The notes beneath the pieces are model-generated. The model saw only the letters and a list, made by a program, of their open reading frames with translations, did not search any database and had not been told where the DNA came from. DNA of 64,000 nucleotides from Calliopum simillimum. Taxonomy: Eukaryota > Arthropoda > Insecta > Diptera > Lauxaniidae. How positions within the stretch are numbered: the stretch's first letter is position 1; every line of letters begins with the position of its first letter. Positions 55,801 to 63,913 of this stretch are shown piece after piece. The stretch is from positions 118,257,309 through 118,321,308 of the forward strand of contig OX638368.1 in assembly GCA_951812925.1 (NCBI GenBank), read 5' to 3'. The position numbers were made by a program, and so were the translations under genes.

Positions 55801-55829
55801 TCGAATCAGTCGATACAACTACTGTATAG
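40804..55829 (+). CDS. lost: Lost, MTHFSD-like protein (cyclo-ligase-like domain plus RRM)
   Basis: Eight coding exons: 40804-40897, 51150-51323, 51381-51581, 51664-51839, 52838-53188, 53257-53331, 53422-53623 and 55474-55829. All junctions are GT/AG and the joined frame is open for 542 residues. Residues about 36-270 match the 5-formyltetrahydrofolate cyclo-ligase-like domain of MTHFSD (QTWGKIQ, VVIGSVLVSRDGYRIGRGNG, ADLDIGLL, VHDLQVVD, LIVTPTEVIRVGK). An Arg-rich stretch (RSRRRGPMRRRFGRRQQRR) follows at about 300-355. An RRM-like fold spans about 391-460 (FCIKLSNISRDIRIKDLKSE, split by the last intron). The tail is Gly/Ala/Asp-rich. In Drosophila, Lost associates with the RNA-binding protein Rumpelstiltskin in oskar mRNA localisation (from memory). 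Enzyme activity is not implied. Intron 1 is 10.25 kb; introns 1, 4 and 7 carry transposon relics. Confidence 0.93.
41220..42361 (+). mobile_element. Decayed Tc1-like transposon in lost intron 1
   Basis: Frameshifted translation contains CKASVKHGGWSSMVCGFF, WRFQQDNDPNTYH and GWPGQSPDLIPIENLW, the Tc1 catalytic core including the second Asp and the terminal Glu. The right terminus is an inverted TIR (GGGGGTGCTTAGGTTTTGGC ... GACACTGTA, ending at a TA). A second copy of the same motif sits 200 bp inside, at 42134 (GGGGGTGCTTTAGTTTTGTC), the IR/DR arrangement of some Tc1 elements. The left end was not found. The MITE at 41685-42030 is inserted in its 3' part. Confidence 0.85.
41685..42030. mobile_element. 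Young CG-rich MITE with 98-bp identical arms
   Basis: Arms 41685-41782 and 41933-42030 are perfect inverted copies: TGTCTATACGGGGCGTTCCG at the left, its inverse at the right, down to the CCCGGG before the loop. The 150-bp loop is GC-rich (CGCGGCCGAAGGCCGCCGCG). If the true ends are CGGGGCG...CGCCCCG, the flanks are TA on both sides, compatible with a Tc1/mariner-type target. It interrupts a dead Tc1 element, so it arrived later. Confidence 0.9.
42362..43485. other. lost intron 1, repeat-derived but unassigned
   Basis: No exon is seen. The right part (43290-43485) contains TTCACTATCATTAAATT and TTTCATTAAATTTAATAAAA words of the same kind as the hAT-like element at 27.9 kb, so it is probably the left remnant of that family. 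Confidence 0.45.
43486..45017. mobile_element. Inverted-repeat element, ends GCCCRGGAAAATTAGA, hosting a mariner copy
   Basis: GCCCAGGAAAATTAGAATTT at the left mirrors TCTAATTTTCCCGGGC at the right (ending 45017). Inside these ends AAAAAATTCCAAGTG mirrors CACTTGGAATTTTTTC. TA flanks both sides. It lies inside AT-word sequence of the 27.9-kb hAT-like family and itself contains the mariner relic, giving three levels of nesting. Confidence 0.65.
43545..44466 (-). pseudogene. Dead mariner transposase (DD34D type) in lost intron 1
   Basis: Three minus-strand pieces in order. The first (44466 to about 44020) starts MKQCQQIFPVPTQQEIRFA, has the helix-turn-helix KWFRRFQTGNFSVEDKPREG, and ends at the first catalytic Asp (VTGDEAWFYKYDP). 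The second (about 44000-43802) has LLHHDNAPVHT (second Asp) and SPNLAPCDFWVFPKIK (third Asp). The third (43805-43545) is the C-terminus, NSNEEIINAVNHKIGKL ... CFSRWIYRLQKCI. There is a deletion between the first two pieces (about 60 residues of the usual ~345) and frameshifts at about 44020 and 43802, so it cannot make transposase. Confidence 0.9.
45018..45788. mobile_element. Right end of the AT-word hAT-like family, copy 2
   Basis: Ends AAAACCCCAAAGACTG (45788), like the CCCCCAAGTCTG end at 29475, preceded by TAGTGAAAAATAAAATTTAA in both. Iterations of CATTGAATTCAATGAAAC fill much of it. The segment 45145-45440 is the interspersed repeat shared with 24290-24690. The left terminus was not found. 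Confidence 0.65.
45789..47750. other. lost intron 1, no recognised element
   Basis: AT-rich intronic sequence without coding signal or clear inverted repeats. A short TATG microsatellite lies at about 47515-47560. Confidence 0.5.
47820..48145 (-). pseudogene. Tc1-like transposase N-terminal fragment in lost intron 1
   Basis: The minus strand from about 48140 reads MAPNGQQSTVETGQLIVKLY, stop, EGKTVRELAE, stop, then STVYDIIKRFHDE-like residues. This is the paired-type DNA-binding start of a Tc1-like transposase. At least two in-frame stops and a frameshift break it. Nothing of the catalytic half is adjacent. Confidence 0.75.
48533..49112. mobile_element. Foldback MITE, YATTAGGGTGGGC family, copy 2
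   Basis: The ends are TATTAGGGTGGGCCAA and TTGGCCCACCCTAATG. Inner pairs are GGCGCATTTTCGATTGGAAA against TTTCAATCGAAAATGCGCC, and a centre with GACACCAGATGGTGCCTTGG against its mirror. It has the same plan as 9388-10286 but is shorter. It is in intron 1 of lost. Confidence 0.8.
49240..50111 (+). mobile_element. Decayed Tc1-like transposon in lost intron 1
   Basis: Frames joined by eye read FHGMGNLKLIGGNMDRHEYQ and then FLFSNDNDPKYTSW (about 49540-49690), the Tc1 core around the second Asp. The right end is GCTAAATACTTCTGTGATTCACTG (shown here in two overlapping halves: GCTAAATACTTC and TTCTGTGATTCACTG), followed by TA. A related motif, CAAAATACTTTTGTGACCTTAT, lies about 170 bp inside. The left end is not identified. 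The frame 49645-49887 is a by-product. Confidence 0.75.
50117..50556. mobile_element. Palindromic MITE, GGCCTGTTNCGTAATC family, copy 3 (end duplicated)
   Basis: It begins TCTGTTCTGTAATCCGTGTG and ends CACGGATTACGGAACAGGAC. The first ~65 bases are present twice in tandem (TCCGTGTGGTTTCAATAACT at 50137 and TCCGTTTGGTTTCAATTACT at 50203). It starts within a few bases of the Tc1 relic's end. Confidence 0.8.
51890..52740 (+). pseudogene. Decayed Tc1-like transposase filling lost intron 4
   Basis: In shifting frames it reads VRRRLQQANYQKIWP, EKKWRDIFWSDETKIYSFEN (first catalytic Asp), YEKNVWRHQGK, VRGNIIVCSCF, then NQIENIRGDLRDKVAKQNF (terminal Glu block) and ACQALISCMPKTMLKVVYQ. Many stops and at least four frameshifts make it dead. 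It accounts for most of the 998-bp intron. The long open frame 51690-52100 is exon 4 of lost read through into this relic. Confidence 0.85.
54440..55295 (+). pseudogene. 3' end of a Jockey-clade LINE in lost intron 7
   Basis: 54486-54818 encodes the region after the reverse-transcriptase palm: LSKRNRVLSAIAGTSWGKDK, ETLIATYKAIGRFILNYAVS, ALRIATGCHLMS. After frameshifts, 55090-55290 holds the C-terminal cysteine/histidine motif (DQCPLCSGSPHDSSHLFNRP) with the typical LWSRPVEVA ending. The 5' end is missing, as expected for a truncated insertion. It lies in the sense orientation within the 1850-bp intron that splits the RRM. Confidence 0.85.
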
Positions 55830-56497
55830 TATGAGCTACGCGCTGTTTTAGAACGGCTGTACTTCTGGTTGGGACATTTGGAATCGTGCGTTCAACGAGA
55901 GAAAATTGTTTAACAGTTTTTATTTATGCAACTTTATTAATAGTTGCAGTCAAATGATCTGATTTTTTATTATTGTTGTTAACTTAGTTTGTTTCAATCT
56001 TGGACTTAGCTTGCATTTGTCGTTTTAATTTTACACGAAAATAATTATTATTATTACGTATTAGTTATAATTTAATACTCCAACACATTTTCCACTCTTT
56101 TTTCTTCAATTCTTGTTATTGTACAAAAAGGAAATTACAAAAATCAACCACTCATAACAACCAAACGCAATTTCCAAATGTCCTCCATTGGTGACGTTGA
56201 ACGCTTTTGACAGTTGAGCTGTCATTTGCAAACGTCGTTCAGTCTTAACATGAAAATTGAAAAAAAAAAAAAATACAAAATACAAAAAAAAAAAAAACAA
56301 AGAAACGAAAAATTAAAAAAAAAAAAAACAATTAAAAAAATATATGAACTAACAACATTGCAACATTTTACAAGATGCAGAACTTGCGTTTATTAAACAT
56401 TTCTTGATGAATTCTAATTTGTTTTAATTAAACTTTTTAACTTACACACAAAAACAAAAAGAAACAACACAACTTATTTGTTCTTTTTTTTTATACA

Positions 56498-56503
56498 AAT
56501 AAA
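56498..56503 (+). promoter_or_regulatory. Candidate polyadenylation signal of lost
   Basis: AATAAA about 670 bases after the stop codon; I see no earlier canonical hexamer. The region between is a plausible 3' UTR with A-runs. Confidence 0.4.
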
Positions 56504-56658
56504 ATATTGTAAAACTTGTAAAACATGAAATGAAATATATAAAAGCTATTCATGAACAAATTGTGATTTGATTAGTGAAAAAAAAAAAAAATATCCTTTT
56601 TCCTGAGAAATTCCACACGGCAACGGCAGCTTTTTTATAAAATATTTTAATTCAAGCT

Positions 56659-57155
56659 TAAAGCTAGAATTACAAGCAACGCGTCGTCGCTTTATCGCCT
56701 CACACGCTTCTTTCAGGAAAAGTTGAAACCCTGCATTCGTATGGAGTGAGCTACAAAACACAACGCGTTGAAAGTCAAAAAGCATATGACGCAAAAAGTT
56801 GAGCAACTTTCAACTTTTTCAACGCTTTCTAGCGTCAAGCTTATTAAACACACCTTTCAATTTCTTCAATTTCAAAACGTATTTTTTTTTTCAACTGTTT
56901 GGCTGCAAATATAAGTAAATAACAAAATATTTCAAATTAAAATTATTTCGGTGAGCTCCGAAAAATCAGAAAAACCTCTGGATACTTCCATATTTTTAGC
57001 ATAAACGGTTTTTATTTTTTCCAAATTTGTGAACTGTCAGCTGTTGTCATAAAAAACTTTGACGCGAGAAAGCGCGGCATGTAACTTGAAGAACGCGACG
57101 CTTGAAAAGCCATGACGCGGTAAAGCGACGACGCGTTGCATGTAACTCCACTTTT
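56659..57155. mobile_element. MITE with GCAACGCGTCGTCGCTTTA arms
   Basis: GCAACGCGTCGTCGCTTTAT at the left (about 56677) mirrors TAAAGCGACGACGCGTTGC at the right (about 57121). Imperfect matching extends outward to the AATTACA/TGTAACT pair. GACGC/GCGTC words recur inside. About 495 bp, non-coding. Confidence 0.75.
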
Positions 57156-57959
57156 AGTTACAAAAAATAAAATAAAATAAAACGAAGTAGAACCCTTAGA
57201 ATTGAATAGAATATTTTATTTATTTTCTTTTTTTTTCTCTATTACCTTAAAGTATTTTACTAAAACACTTAGTACAAATATATATAGAACTTAAGTTTGC
57301 TTTTTGTTTTATTTTAAAAGTTTTATATGTTTGATATTTTCATAAGTTAAACATTCTTTCTTTTACTTTATAATTTAATTGCGACAATAGTTATTTTTGA
57401 TTTTTTATTGGTATTGAATTGTGAGACATAAAAAATGTTTAATAATTTTCGCTTTTTATATTTAAAATTTTTTTATTTTTTTTTTCTTAATACATAAAAT
57501 AAATTGTACAGGTTCTAAGTATTAAGCACGTTGCGTTTGTATTAACAAAGCAAAAAGGTACTTTACGTTGCATCTAAAGGAATTCCTGTGCTTCATACAT
57601 ATGTAATATTTTATATTATGCTTAAAAGGCCTTCTAAAAATGATTACGATTACACGTTGCTTAAGATAAAAACTTACAAAGTATTACATACTCATTTGGA
57701 TTTTAAATAGAAAAGTGGACAATTGATGTAGAAATTCTGTTAGGTCAGTCGGATTAAAGAATGTATTTGAATTGACTAAGAAATTATGTATATTCAAATA
57801 AGTACTAGAGTTTAATATAAATCTCTATAATATTTGAGTATAGCAAAAACACGCACTTTTTTAGCTATTTCATTTGAAGTTTTTATATCAATAAATATGC
57901 TTATTTAAATAAATCCTCTTTCAAGAAAAACTAAGCTGAAGTACTTTACGAATACATAT
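57156..57959. other. Convergent spacer, no gene recognised
   Basis: Very AT-rich with no open frame of note and no clear inverted repeat. Confidence 0.55.
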
Positions 57960-58157
57960 TCACCCTCATCATGTAATTCGATTTCGATTCGAACTAAAAC
58001 GAATCGAGATTTTGCTATCATATATTTTGATTTCCAGAATCGAAATCGAAAATTTTTGCAATCAAAATCGAATTAGATGGTATATCATATACCGGATGAT
58101 AGCAAAATCTCGATTCGATTTAGTTCGCATCGAAATTGAATTACATGATAAGGGTGA
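57960..58157. mobile_element. Hairpin MITE, TCACCCTCATCATGTAATTC ends, 198 bp
   Basis: TCACCCTCATCATGTAATTC at the left mirrors GAATTACATGATAAGGGTGA at the right. AATCGAGATTTTGCTATCAT mirrors ATGATAGCAAAATCTCGATT. The centre has a second self-complementary part (ATCGAAATCGAAAA against TTTTGCAATCAAAATCGA). Non-coding. Confidence 0.85.
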
Positions 58158-58407
58158 CTTTTATCGTTGTGTTGGATATTGTTTCAGTTAAAATCCATGT
58201 GCGGTTTGGTGGAAAACCCCTAACCGCACTGATATTAGCCTAAAAATACGTGTATAAAGAAGTATAAGGTAAAAAACTCTGTTCACCGGAATTTGGGAGA
58301 AATGAAACTTTTGGTTGTGTTGCAGCGAGAGGTATCGCGCAATTAGGAAACCCAAAATAACCTAAAATAGAATCAAATAACAGGTACCAGAATATGCCAT
58401 CTGTACT

Positions 58408-59022
58408 TACAGTTGCGGTCAACTAATCAGCAACGCAGCTGTGTATTGGATCCTGCAGCAAGATAACGATCCGAAGCATACCGAGCAGTTAACAAAACGG
58501 TGTATGAAGCAAAATTACATCCCACTATTGGATCGGCCTTCGTGCAGCCTAGACCTCAATCCCATCGAGAACCTCTGGGAGCAATTAAAAAAAAAGTTCA
58601 GTTGCATAAAGTTGGAAACTTCTTGGAGTTATTTTCAAAAGTGAAGATGGAATGGGAAGCCATTCCAAATGCTGTGCGCCAAAAATTAGTGGAGTCAATG
58701 GCTCGTAGGTGTGAAGCAATTATGAGAAATAATGGTTTTGCAACGAAATATTAAATGTTTTTTAAATAAAAAGTTGCTTTGATTAAAAATAAACAAAGCG
58801 TTGTTAATTATATGACCGAGAGGATTATTAATCCTTACTCAATATACTAAAAAACAAAATAGTAGGGGCTTCCTTTTGTATAAAGTAAAGTGTACTCAAC
58901 AAATAATTATTGTAAGACCATTAACCGATATAAAGTTTTTAAAGTTTCTTCAGAAAATTATGATACATTGACAATTAATTGTAATACACCGCTGCGTTGC
59001 GAATTAGTTGACCGCAACTGTA
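58408..59022 (+). mobile_element. Internally deleted Tc1-like transposon with TA target sites
   Basis: The element 58410-59020 (611 bp) has ends CAGTTGCGGTCAACTAATC and GAATTAGTTGACCGCAACTG, each bordered by TA (58408-58409 and 59021-59022). Inside, 58441-58754 keeps the C-terminal half of the transposase across one frameshift: LQQDNDPKHTEQLTKR (second Asp), SLDLNPIENLWEQLKKK (terminal Glu), then KMEWEAIPNAVRQKLVESM. The N-terminal half and first Asp are gone, so it is non-autonomous, but its ends are intact. Confidence 0.9.
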
Positions 59023-59349
59023 TGGAACAAAAAATTTACTTAATTTGCATGGTGGCTAGCTGGCATATTGAACTACCCTCGTTGTTGTCTTTGGTGCATA
59101 AAGTGTTGAAAGTCAACATACATGAGATTTTGATCTGAGCACTAGAAGACGAACGAATTGTTTACAAATAACAAAATTTTGGCGTTAGGAAATAACGCCC
59201 AATGAAATACCGCCAAAAAAAAAATCGAAATAACGCCAAAAAAAAAACCGAAATAACGCCCAAAACAAAATGACGTAATAACGCTCAAAATTTCTGAAAA
59301 ACTGGGTCGTATAAGGGAAGAACATTTTCGGATAAGCCCAATCATCACA

Positions 59350-59583
59350 TGAAATGCAACAAAGGCGTAACATCATTTTGAATTTTTCCAAAAGAAAATG
59401 GCTTAAAACTCTAAAAATTGTTGATTTTAAAGGCAGTTTTGGCTCGTATTACGTAATACCGATTTTATTTTGGGGAATACTTGCCAAAACTGGCTTTAAA
59501 ATTTAAAATATTTGGAATTTTAAGACGTTTTTTGCAACGCCTTTGAAAAATTTCAAAACGATGTTACGCCTTTTTACATTTCA
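59350..59583. mobile_element. Hairpin MITE, ends TGAAATG...CATTTCA
   Basis: AAGGCGTAACATCATTTTGA at the left mirrors AAACGATGTTACGCCTTTT at the right. The inner pair TTTAAAGGCAGTTTTGGC mirrors GCCAAAACTGGCTTTAAA. About 234 bp and non-coding. Confidence 0.8.
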
Positions 59584-59998
59584 GATGACGCCCTGGAAGC
59601 AACTCCGTTCACACGTTCCTGTTGCCCTTTACACAGGTATGTAACTAATCTTATCCATCAAATAATTTCAGCGATATGTAGAATTTTGTGTTTGGGGATG
59701 TTATTCAAATGACTTCATAATATACATTCATGTATCAAAGTAAATTAACGCATAAAAAGACAAAAAGAAAATATATTTCATGATCTCCCAGGCGAAACCG
59801 AAGGAATTTTTAAATAAAACAAGCCAAAAAAAAGCTTTATCGGATATACGAGCAATATTCGTGACAGGAAAAAAATGACAATCGGTTGAATGTTTCTCGA
59901 GTTATGGACTTCTTCAATATTTCGAATGAAGCCGAGGGATTTCAAATTAGATTTTGCGAAGAAAAAAAAAAAAAAAAATGCAAATCGGACAATTGGTT
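59584..59998. other. Convergent spacer, no gene recognised
   Basis: AT-rich, poly-A near 59960; nothing identified. Confidence 0.5.
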
Positions 59999-60695
59999 CT
60001 CGAGTTTTGGAGAATGCACGGCGTGACTTAACCCGTGTTAAATCGAACGTCGTAGCAAATCAAATTTTTTCCAGATTCTGTTTACTTATCGTTCAAATGA
60101 TGTATAAAAAAATTTTCACCCGTGACTCCTCGACTAAATTTTGAGATAATCCCTTTTCCAATTGGCTAAAAATCTAAAAAGACACAAAAGTGCAAAAAAC
60201 CCGTTTAGCCAATATTTTGGTCTACGATGTCTCTTAGAAGCATAAAGATATAAACATAATTTAAATTAGGTTTTAAAGGAAAAGATCAGGGCTTCCAAGT
60301 ACTTTAACCACATTTAACTAATAAACGATATCTTACATAGTTACATAGCTTCAAAAATGTCAAAAAACAACTTTTTTGGTTTTTAGGTTAGAATAACTAA
60401 AAAACTATACACGATAGAGCAATTCTGAGGTCAGATTCGCGTTAAGCATCGCAAAACACATCGAATGTGATTATTTTGATTTTTATTTAATGTAGTTAAA
60501 AAGTTTTTTTTAATTTTTTTTGTATGGGAAAATGCCCCAATTGGAAAAGGGACTATCTCAAAATTTAGTCGAGGAGTCACGAGTGAAAATTTTTTTATAC
60601 ATCATTTGAACGATAAGAAAACAAAATCTGGAAAAAAATTTGATGTGCTACGACGTTCGATTTAAAACGGGTTAAGGCACGCCGTGACTGATAGA
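59999..60695. mobile_element. Foldback element, arms about 155 bp
   Basis: Left arm about 60018-60172 and right arm about 60535-60690: GAGTCACGAGTGAAAATTTT mirrors AAAATTTTCACCCGTGACTC, and CTACGACGTTCGATTTAAA mirrors TTAAATCGAACGTCGTAG, and AATTGGAAAAGGGACTATCT mirrors AATCCCTTTTCCAATTGG. The loop contains AGAGCAATTCTGAGGTC and TTAAGCATCGC, which also occur in variant form at 4640-4680. Confidence 0.85.
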
Positions 60696-60889
60696 CACAC
60701 AGACGTTGTGTTTTGTCTTGTAGTATAAAGTATGATGATTTGGGGTGAATAAAAAATGGTTGTATGGGAAAAAAATTCAATGTTATGTGGCGTATGGTCG
60801 TTCATAATCATGTGTTGATCTTAAATAGCAATAACTCGTGAACGGAGAATCGCAGCTAAAAAGTAGAAATACCTATTCATAGGAAATTG

Positions 60890-61500
60890 ATTGTTTTACC
60901 AATTATATGCTATCTTTCTTTTGTACAGAATATATTTATGGTTTATGAGATATTTTTTGAATCCTGAAATTAAGAAAAAACAATTCTTTGCAGAATATAT
61001 CCGAAACAATGTGCTCCAGAAAAATCATTTTGTAAAAAATCCAATTCCTTATGAAGATCCCTCCGAACATTTTTTTCGTCCGACTTACCGTTCGTGAGAT
61101 ATCTTAATTTGAAAATCAACATATTTTTATGAACACTCATACGACGCATGTCTCATTATTATTATTTTTCTTGACAAAACAGCTTAGTCGGCGTTGAAAA
61201 CGAATTCAATTACGAAAGGAATATACAAGGAAAAATTAAAGAGACACGCGGCGTATGAGTGTTGATTTTCAAATTGCGATATCTGAAAAACGGTATGTCG
61301 GACATTAAAGGTGTTCATAGGGATCTTCATAGGGCATTGAATGTTCTACAAAATGAATGAAAATTTTTTTTCTAAGGCACTTTGTTTCGGAGATTTTCTG
61401 CAAAAACTGTTTTTCTCTAAATTTTAGGATTTTCAAAAAATATATCCTAAACTATAAGCTGTACTATATGAAGGAAAGATAGCATGTAGTTCGTAGGGCG
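60890..61500. mobile_element. Foldback element, arms about 250 bp
   Basis: ATGCTATCTTTCTTTTGTA at the left mirrors ATGAAGGAAAGATAGCAT at the right. TTGAAAATCAACATATT...AACACTCATACGACGC mirrors GCGGCGTATGAGTGTTGATT with TTTCAAATTGCGATATCTG. The two arms nearly meet (short loop around 61150-61245). Divergence is roughly 15-20% by eye, so it is old. Confidence 0.75.
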
Positions 61501-61896
61501 AGCATGAGCGGCAAAGATACTAGGTGACAATGTTGAAATACTGAAAGATCGATCACATCGAAATCTATAAAATAACTCATTTGCAAAAATCTCGGAAGAC
61601 TTTCCAGGTAACCCCATTTTATTCTCCCAAAGTGGTCACTTTAGTAATAGTGCTTTCGATTTGTCATAACCTGAGTAATTCTTTCTTGCACTGTTTCTGA
61701 GATAACAAATGAAAATGAAAAAAACTAGCTAGCAAGTTCTAACATCTTGATAAAACCTTGCGTTCTTGAAGAAAAATAATAAAAACCAATTACGTTGATA
61801 GAACCTTGCTCTCCTATGGTCACAATCTTTATAAGTATCTTCCCTTTTTAATGTCTTGTGCTGTGTTATTATTATTATTTTTATTTTTTTTTTATT
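61501..61896. other. 3' flank of the STK32-type kinase gene
   Basis: AT-rich. TTTATT runs at 61880-61896 give AATAAA signals on the minus strand immediately after the stop codon. Confidence 0.5.
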
Positions 61897-63468
61897 TTAT
61901 AAAAGTACTTTCTGATCGTTAACCGGTGATTTTTTTCCTTTTGGCGATGGTGTGCGATCAATAAATTCAATGTTCTCGCTGGGTTCCTTAGTAGATGCTT
62001 TGGCAGCAGCATATAGACATTTAGAGCAAGTTGGGGTTTCTCTCGCTATAGTCGTATTGGCGGTGGTTGTTGTGTTTTTAGCACTTTTTACTGTCATTGT
62101 CGTCGTTGGTTTAATCGCTCCTGCTGCTGCTGTTGGTGCCATTATCGTTAAAGGTTTCTCATGTATTGGCGCTAAACTGTTCACAATCGAATTGGCCATC
62201 GCATGTTCCAACTCTCGTTGCCAATCGTTCTCCTTTTTCTCCATAGCTTTGCGTTTCAATTCCTTATAGCGATTGTATACGATAAATTCTTTGATTAATG
62301 TCGTTTCTGGATCACTGCTATCTCGTTGCGCTGAACGTTGTTTCGCCAGTCGTTTTTTCTTTTTGTGCAGTGGACGTGTCTCTACGATCATCTCCTCTAA
62401 CTCCAGGCAAGGATCACAATTTAAATGATCTTCAGGTGGTTTAAAGTTGGGCTTAGCTTTCTTTTCCAGGATTTTCTTAAAATCGACATGTCGCAGCATC
62501 GGTGTCTGTTGTAACTCATGTTGTGTGCTGATACGCCCGCCAGGATGAACACAGAGTAACTGTTGGGAGATGGATGATAGGAATAAACAAACACTTCATT
62601 AGGAATGATGTTCATTAAAAGAAGAGTGGCAGCGTTTCAAAATCACTGAGTCAGCGTAGAATTTTGGCTTGCTACAACAAACACAATATTCACATATTTT
62701 CAAATTTCTCCGAACTACAACACCCATGAAAAAATGTTTTTGTTGTCTTTTTTTTCATGATGCGAAGTAGTGGAACATCAGCAGTCGTTAAAAAATACAA
62801 CAAAAACACATTTTTCATGTGTGTTGTAGTTCCAAGAAATTTAGAAAATATTGAAATAGAAGGTATTGAGTTTGTTGTAGCCAAAATTGACTCGATTCTG
62901 TTCTACGCTTGCATTAAATCAAAAGACTCAGGGCCGTTTCCTTCACTTGATGTTAAGGCGAGAATGGATTCTCGCCGCGATTTTATAATAGAAATGAATG
63001 AACTAAATCGCGGCGAGAATCCATTCTCGAATTAGCATCAAATGAAGATAACGGCCCTCAATACACCATTTACCTTCTGTAGCAAATCTACAAAGTTACT
63101 GCTCCAATAACGTGGATAGTGGACGGGACTATTCAATATATTTTTAACTTCCGTTAGCGCAGTATTCGAGTGCACAATAAAAGGTCTTGTGCACGCGCGC
63201 ATTTCATAGGCGACAACGCCCAGTGACCACCAATCCACGGGGTAGCTGTAACCAGCTGTATCATTATTATTGATTGACAAAAAAGGCAAAGAAAATACAT
63301 TATTATATTGTGGCCACATTACACCCCTTTTAATCAACTTACCAATCTCATCGAGCGCGCACATAAAAACTTCTGGTGCCATATATGGCTTGGTCCCTGA
63401 CATACTACAGGCGAGTCCATCCTTTTGCAGTCGCGTCGCTATATTAAAATCAGTCAAATGTGCATGGC
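61897..63468 (-). CDS. STK32: STK32/YANK-type Ser/Thr kinase, C-terminal half (partial)
   Basis: Three minus-strand exons are in the window: 63343-63468, 63074-63255 and 61897-62559. Upstream exons lie beyond the right edge. The first visible exon starts in kinase subdomain VII (HAHLTDFNIATRL). DFN in place of DFG is characteristic of STK32. It continues to the activation-segment end (GTKPYMAPEVF). The next exon has GYSYPVDWWSLGVVAYEM. The last exon finishes the kinase (LLCVHPGGRISTQHELQQ) and carries the family tail LNCDPCLELEEMIVETRPLH, KKKKRLAKQ and EFIVYNRYKE, then a fly-specific Thr/Ala-rich end. STK32 kinases are poorly understood AGC-like kinases; substrates are unknown. The small 87-bp intron between the first two exons is itself in frame. 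From memory, the fly counterpart is CG32944. Confidence 0.92.
62939..63061. mobile_element. Hairpin MITE next to a splice donor of the STK32 gene
   Basis: GGGCCGTT at the left (about 62942) mirrors AACGGCCC at the right (about 63057). GGCGAGAATGGATTCTCGCC and AATCGCGGCGAGAATCCATT form the inner arms. TCA on both sides is a possible 3-bp target duplication; a GGGCC start with a 3-bp target would fit PIF/Harbinger, but this is tentative. The right end is about 13 bases from the donor of the 63074-63255 exon. Confidence 0.75.
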
Positions 63469-63913
63469 CTACAAAAGAATAAAATGATTGTAGCTTTAAA
63501 GGATAATATTTTAAGGAAAAATATTCATGAAAATTAATGCGAGTACTTTGTCACACAGCCAATCCGCTCTAAAGAACGCCATTTATTTGAAAACTCAAAA
63601 GGAATATTTAGATCGTCGCACAGTGCTGTGATACGTATAAAAGTTACTTGCCGAAAAATTTGTGATTAAATTTAAAATGTTTTTAATGCCATTCTACAAA
63701 AAATAGTCCAATTAAGAAATCTTATAAATATTTTTCCCTTTAGTATTGATTTAAAACTTTTTTGTTATTAAATTCCGATTTTTTTCCAAAAAAGTTTGAA
63801 ATTTATTCCAGAAAAGTATGAAATTTATTCCAAAATAGTTTAATATTAATACTTTTTTTGGCATTGTTCTATATAAATACTTTTTGGTTTTAAAATAAAA
63901 CTAAAATTTTTAC
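63469..63913. other. Intron of the STK32 gene
   Basis: AT-rich intronic sequence (between the exon ending at 63468 and upstream exons outside the window). Short repeated phrases with CCAAAAAAGTTTGAAATTTA occur at about 63786-63840. No exon is seen. Confidence 0.5.

Noticed and set aside
63038..63457. 139-residue minus-strand protein starting at 63457 as a complete gene
   Set aside because: Its apparent start is a TTG inside a kinase exon, it includes the 87-nt intron and runs past the splice donor at 63073. It is part of the multi-exon STK32 gene.
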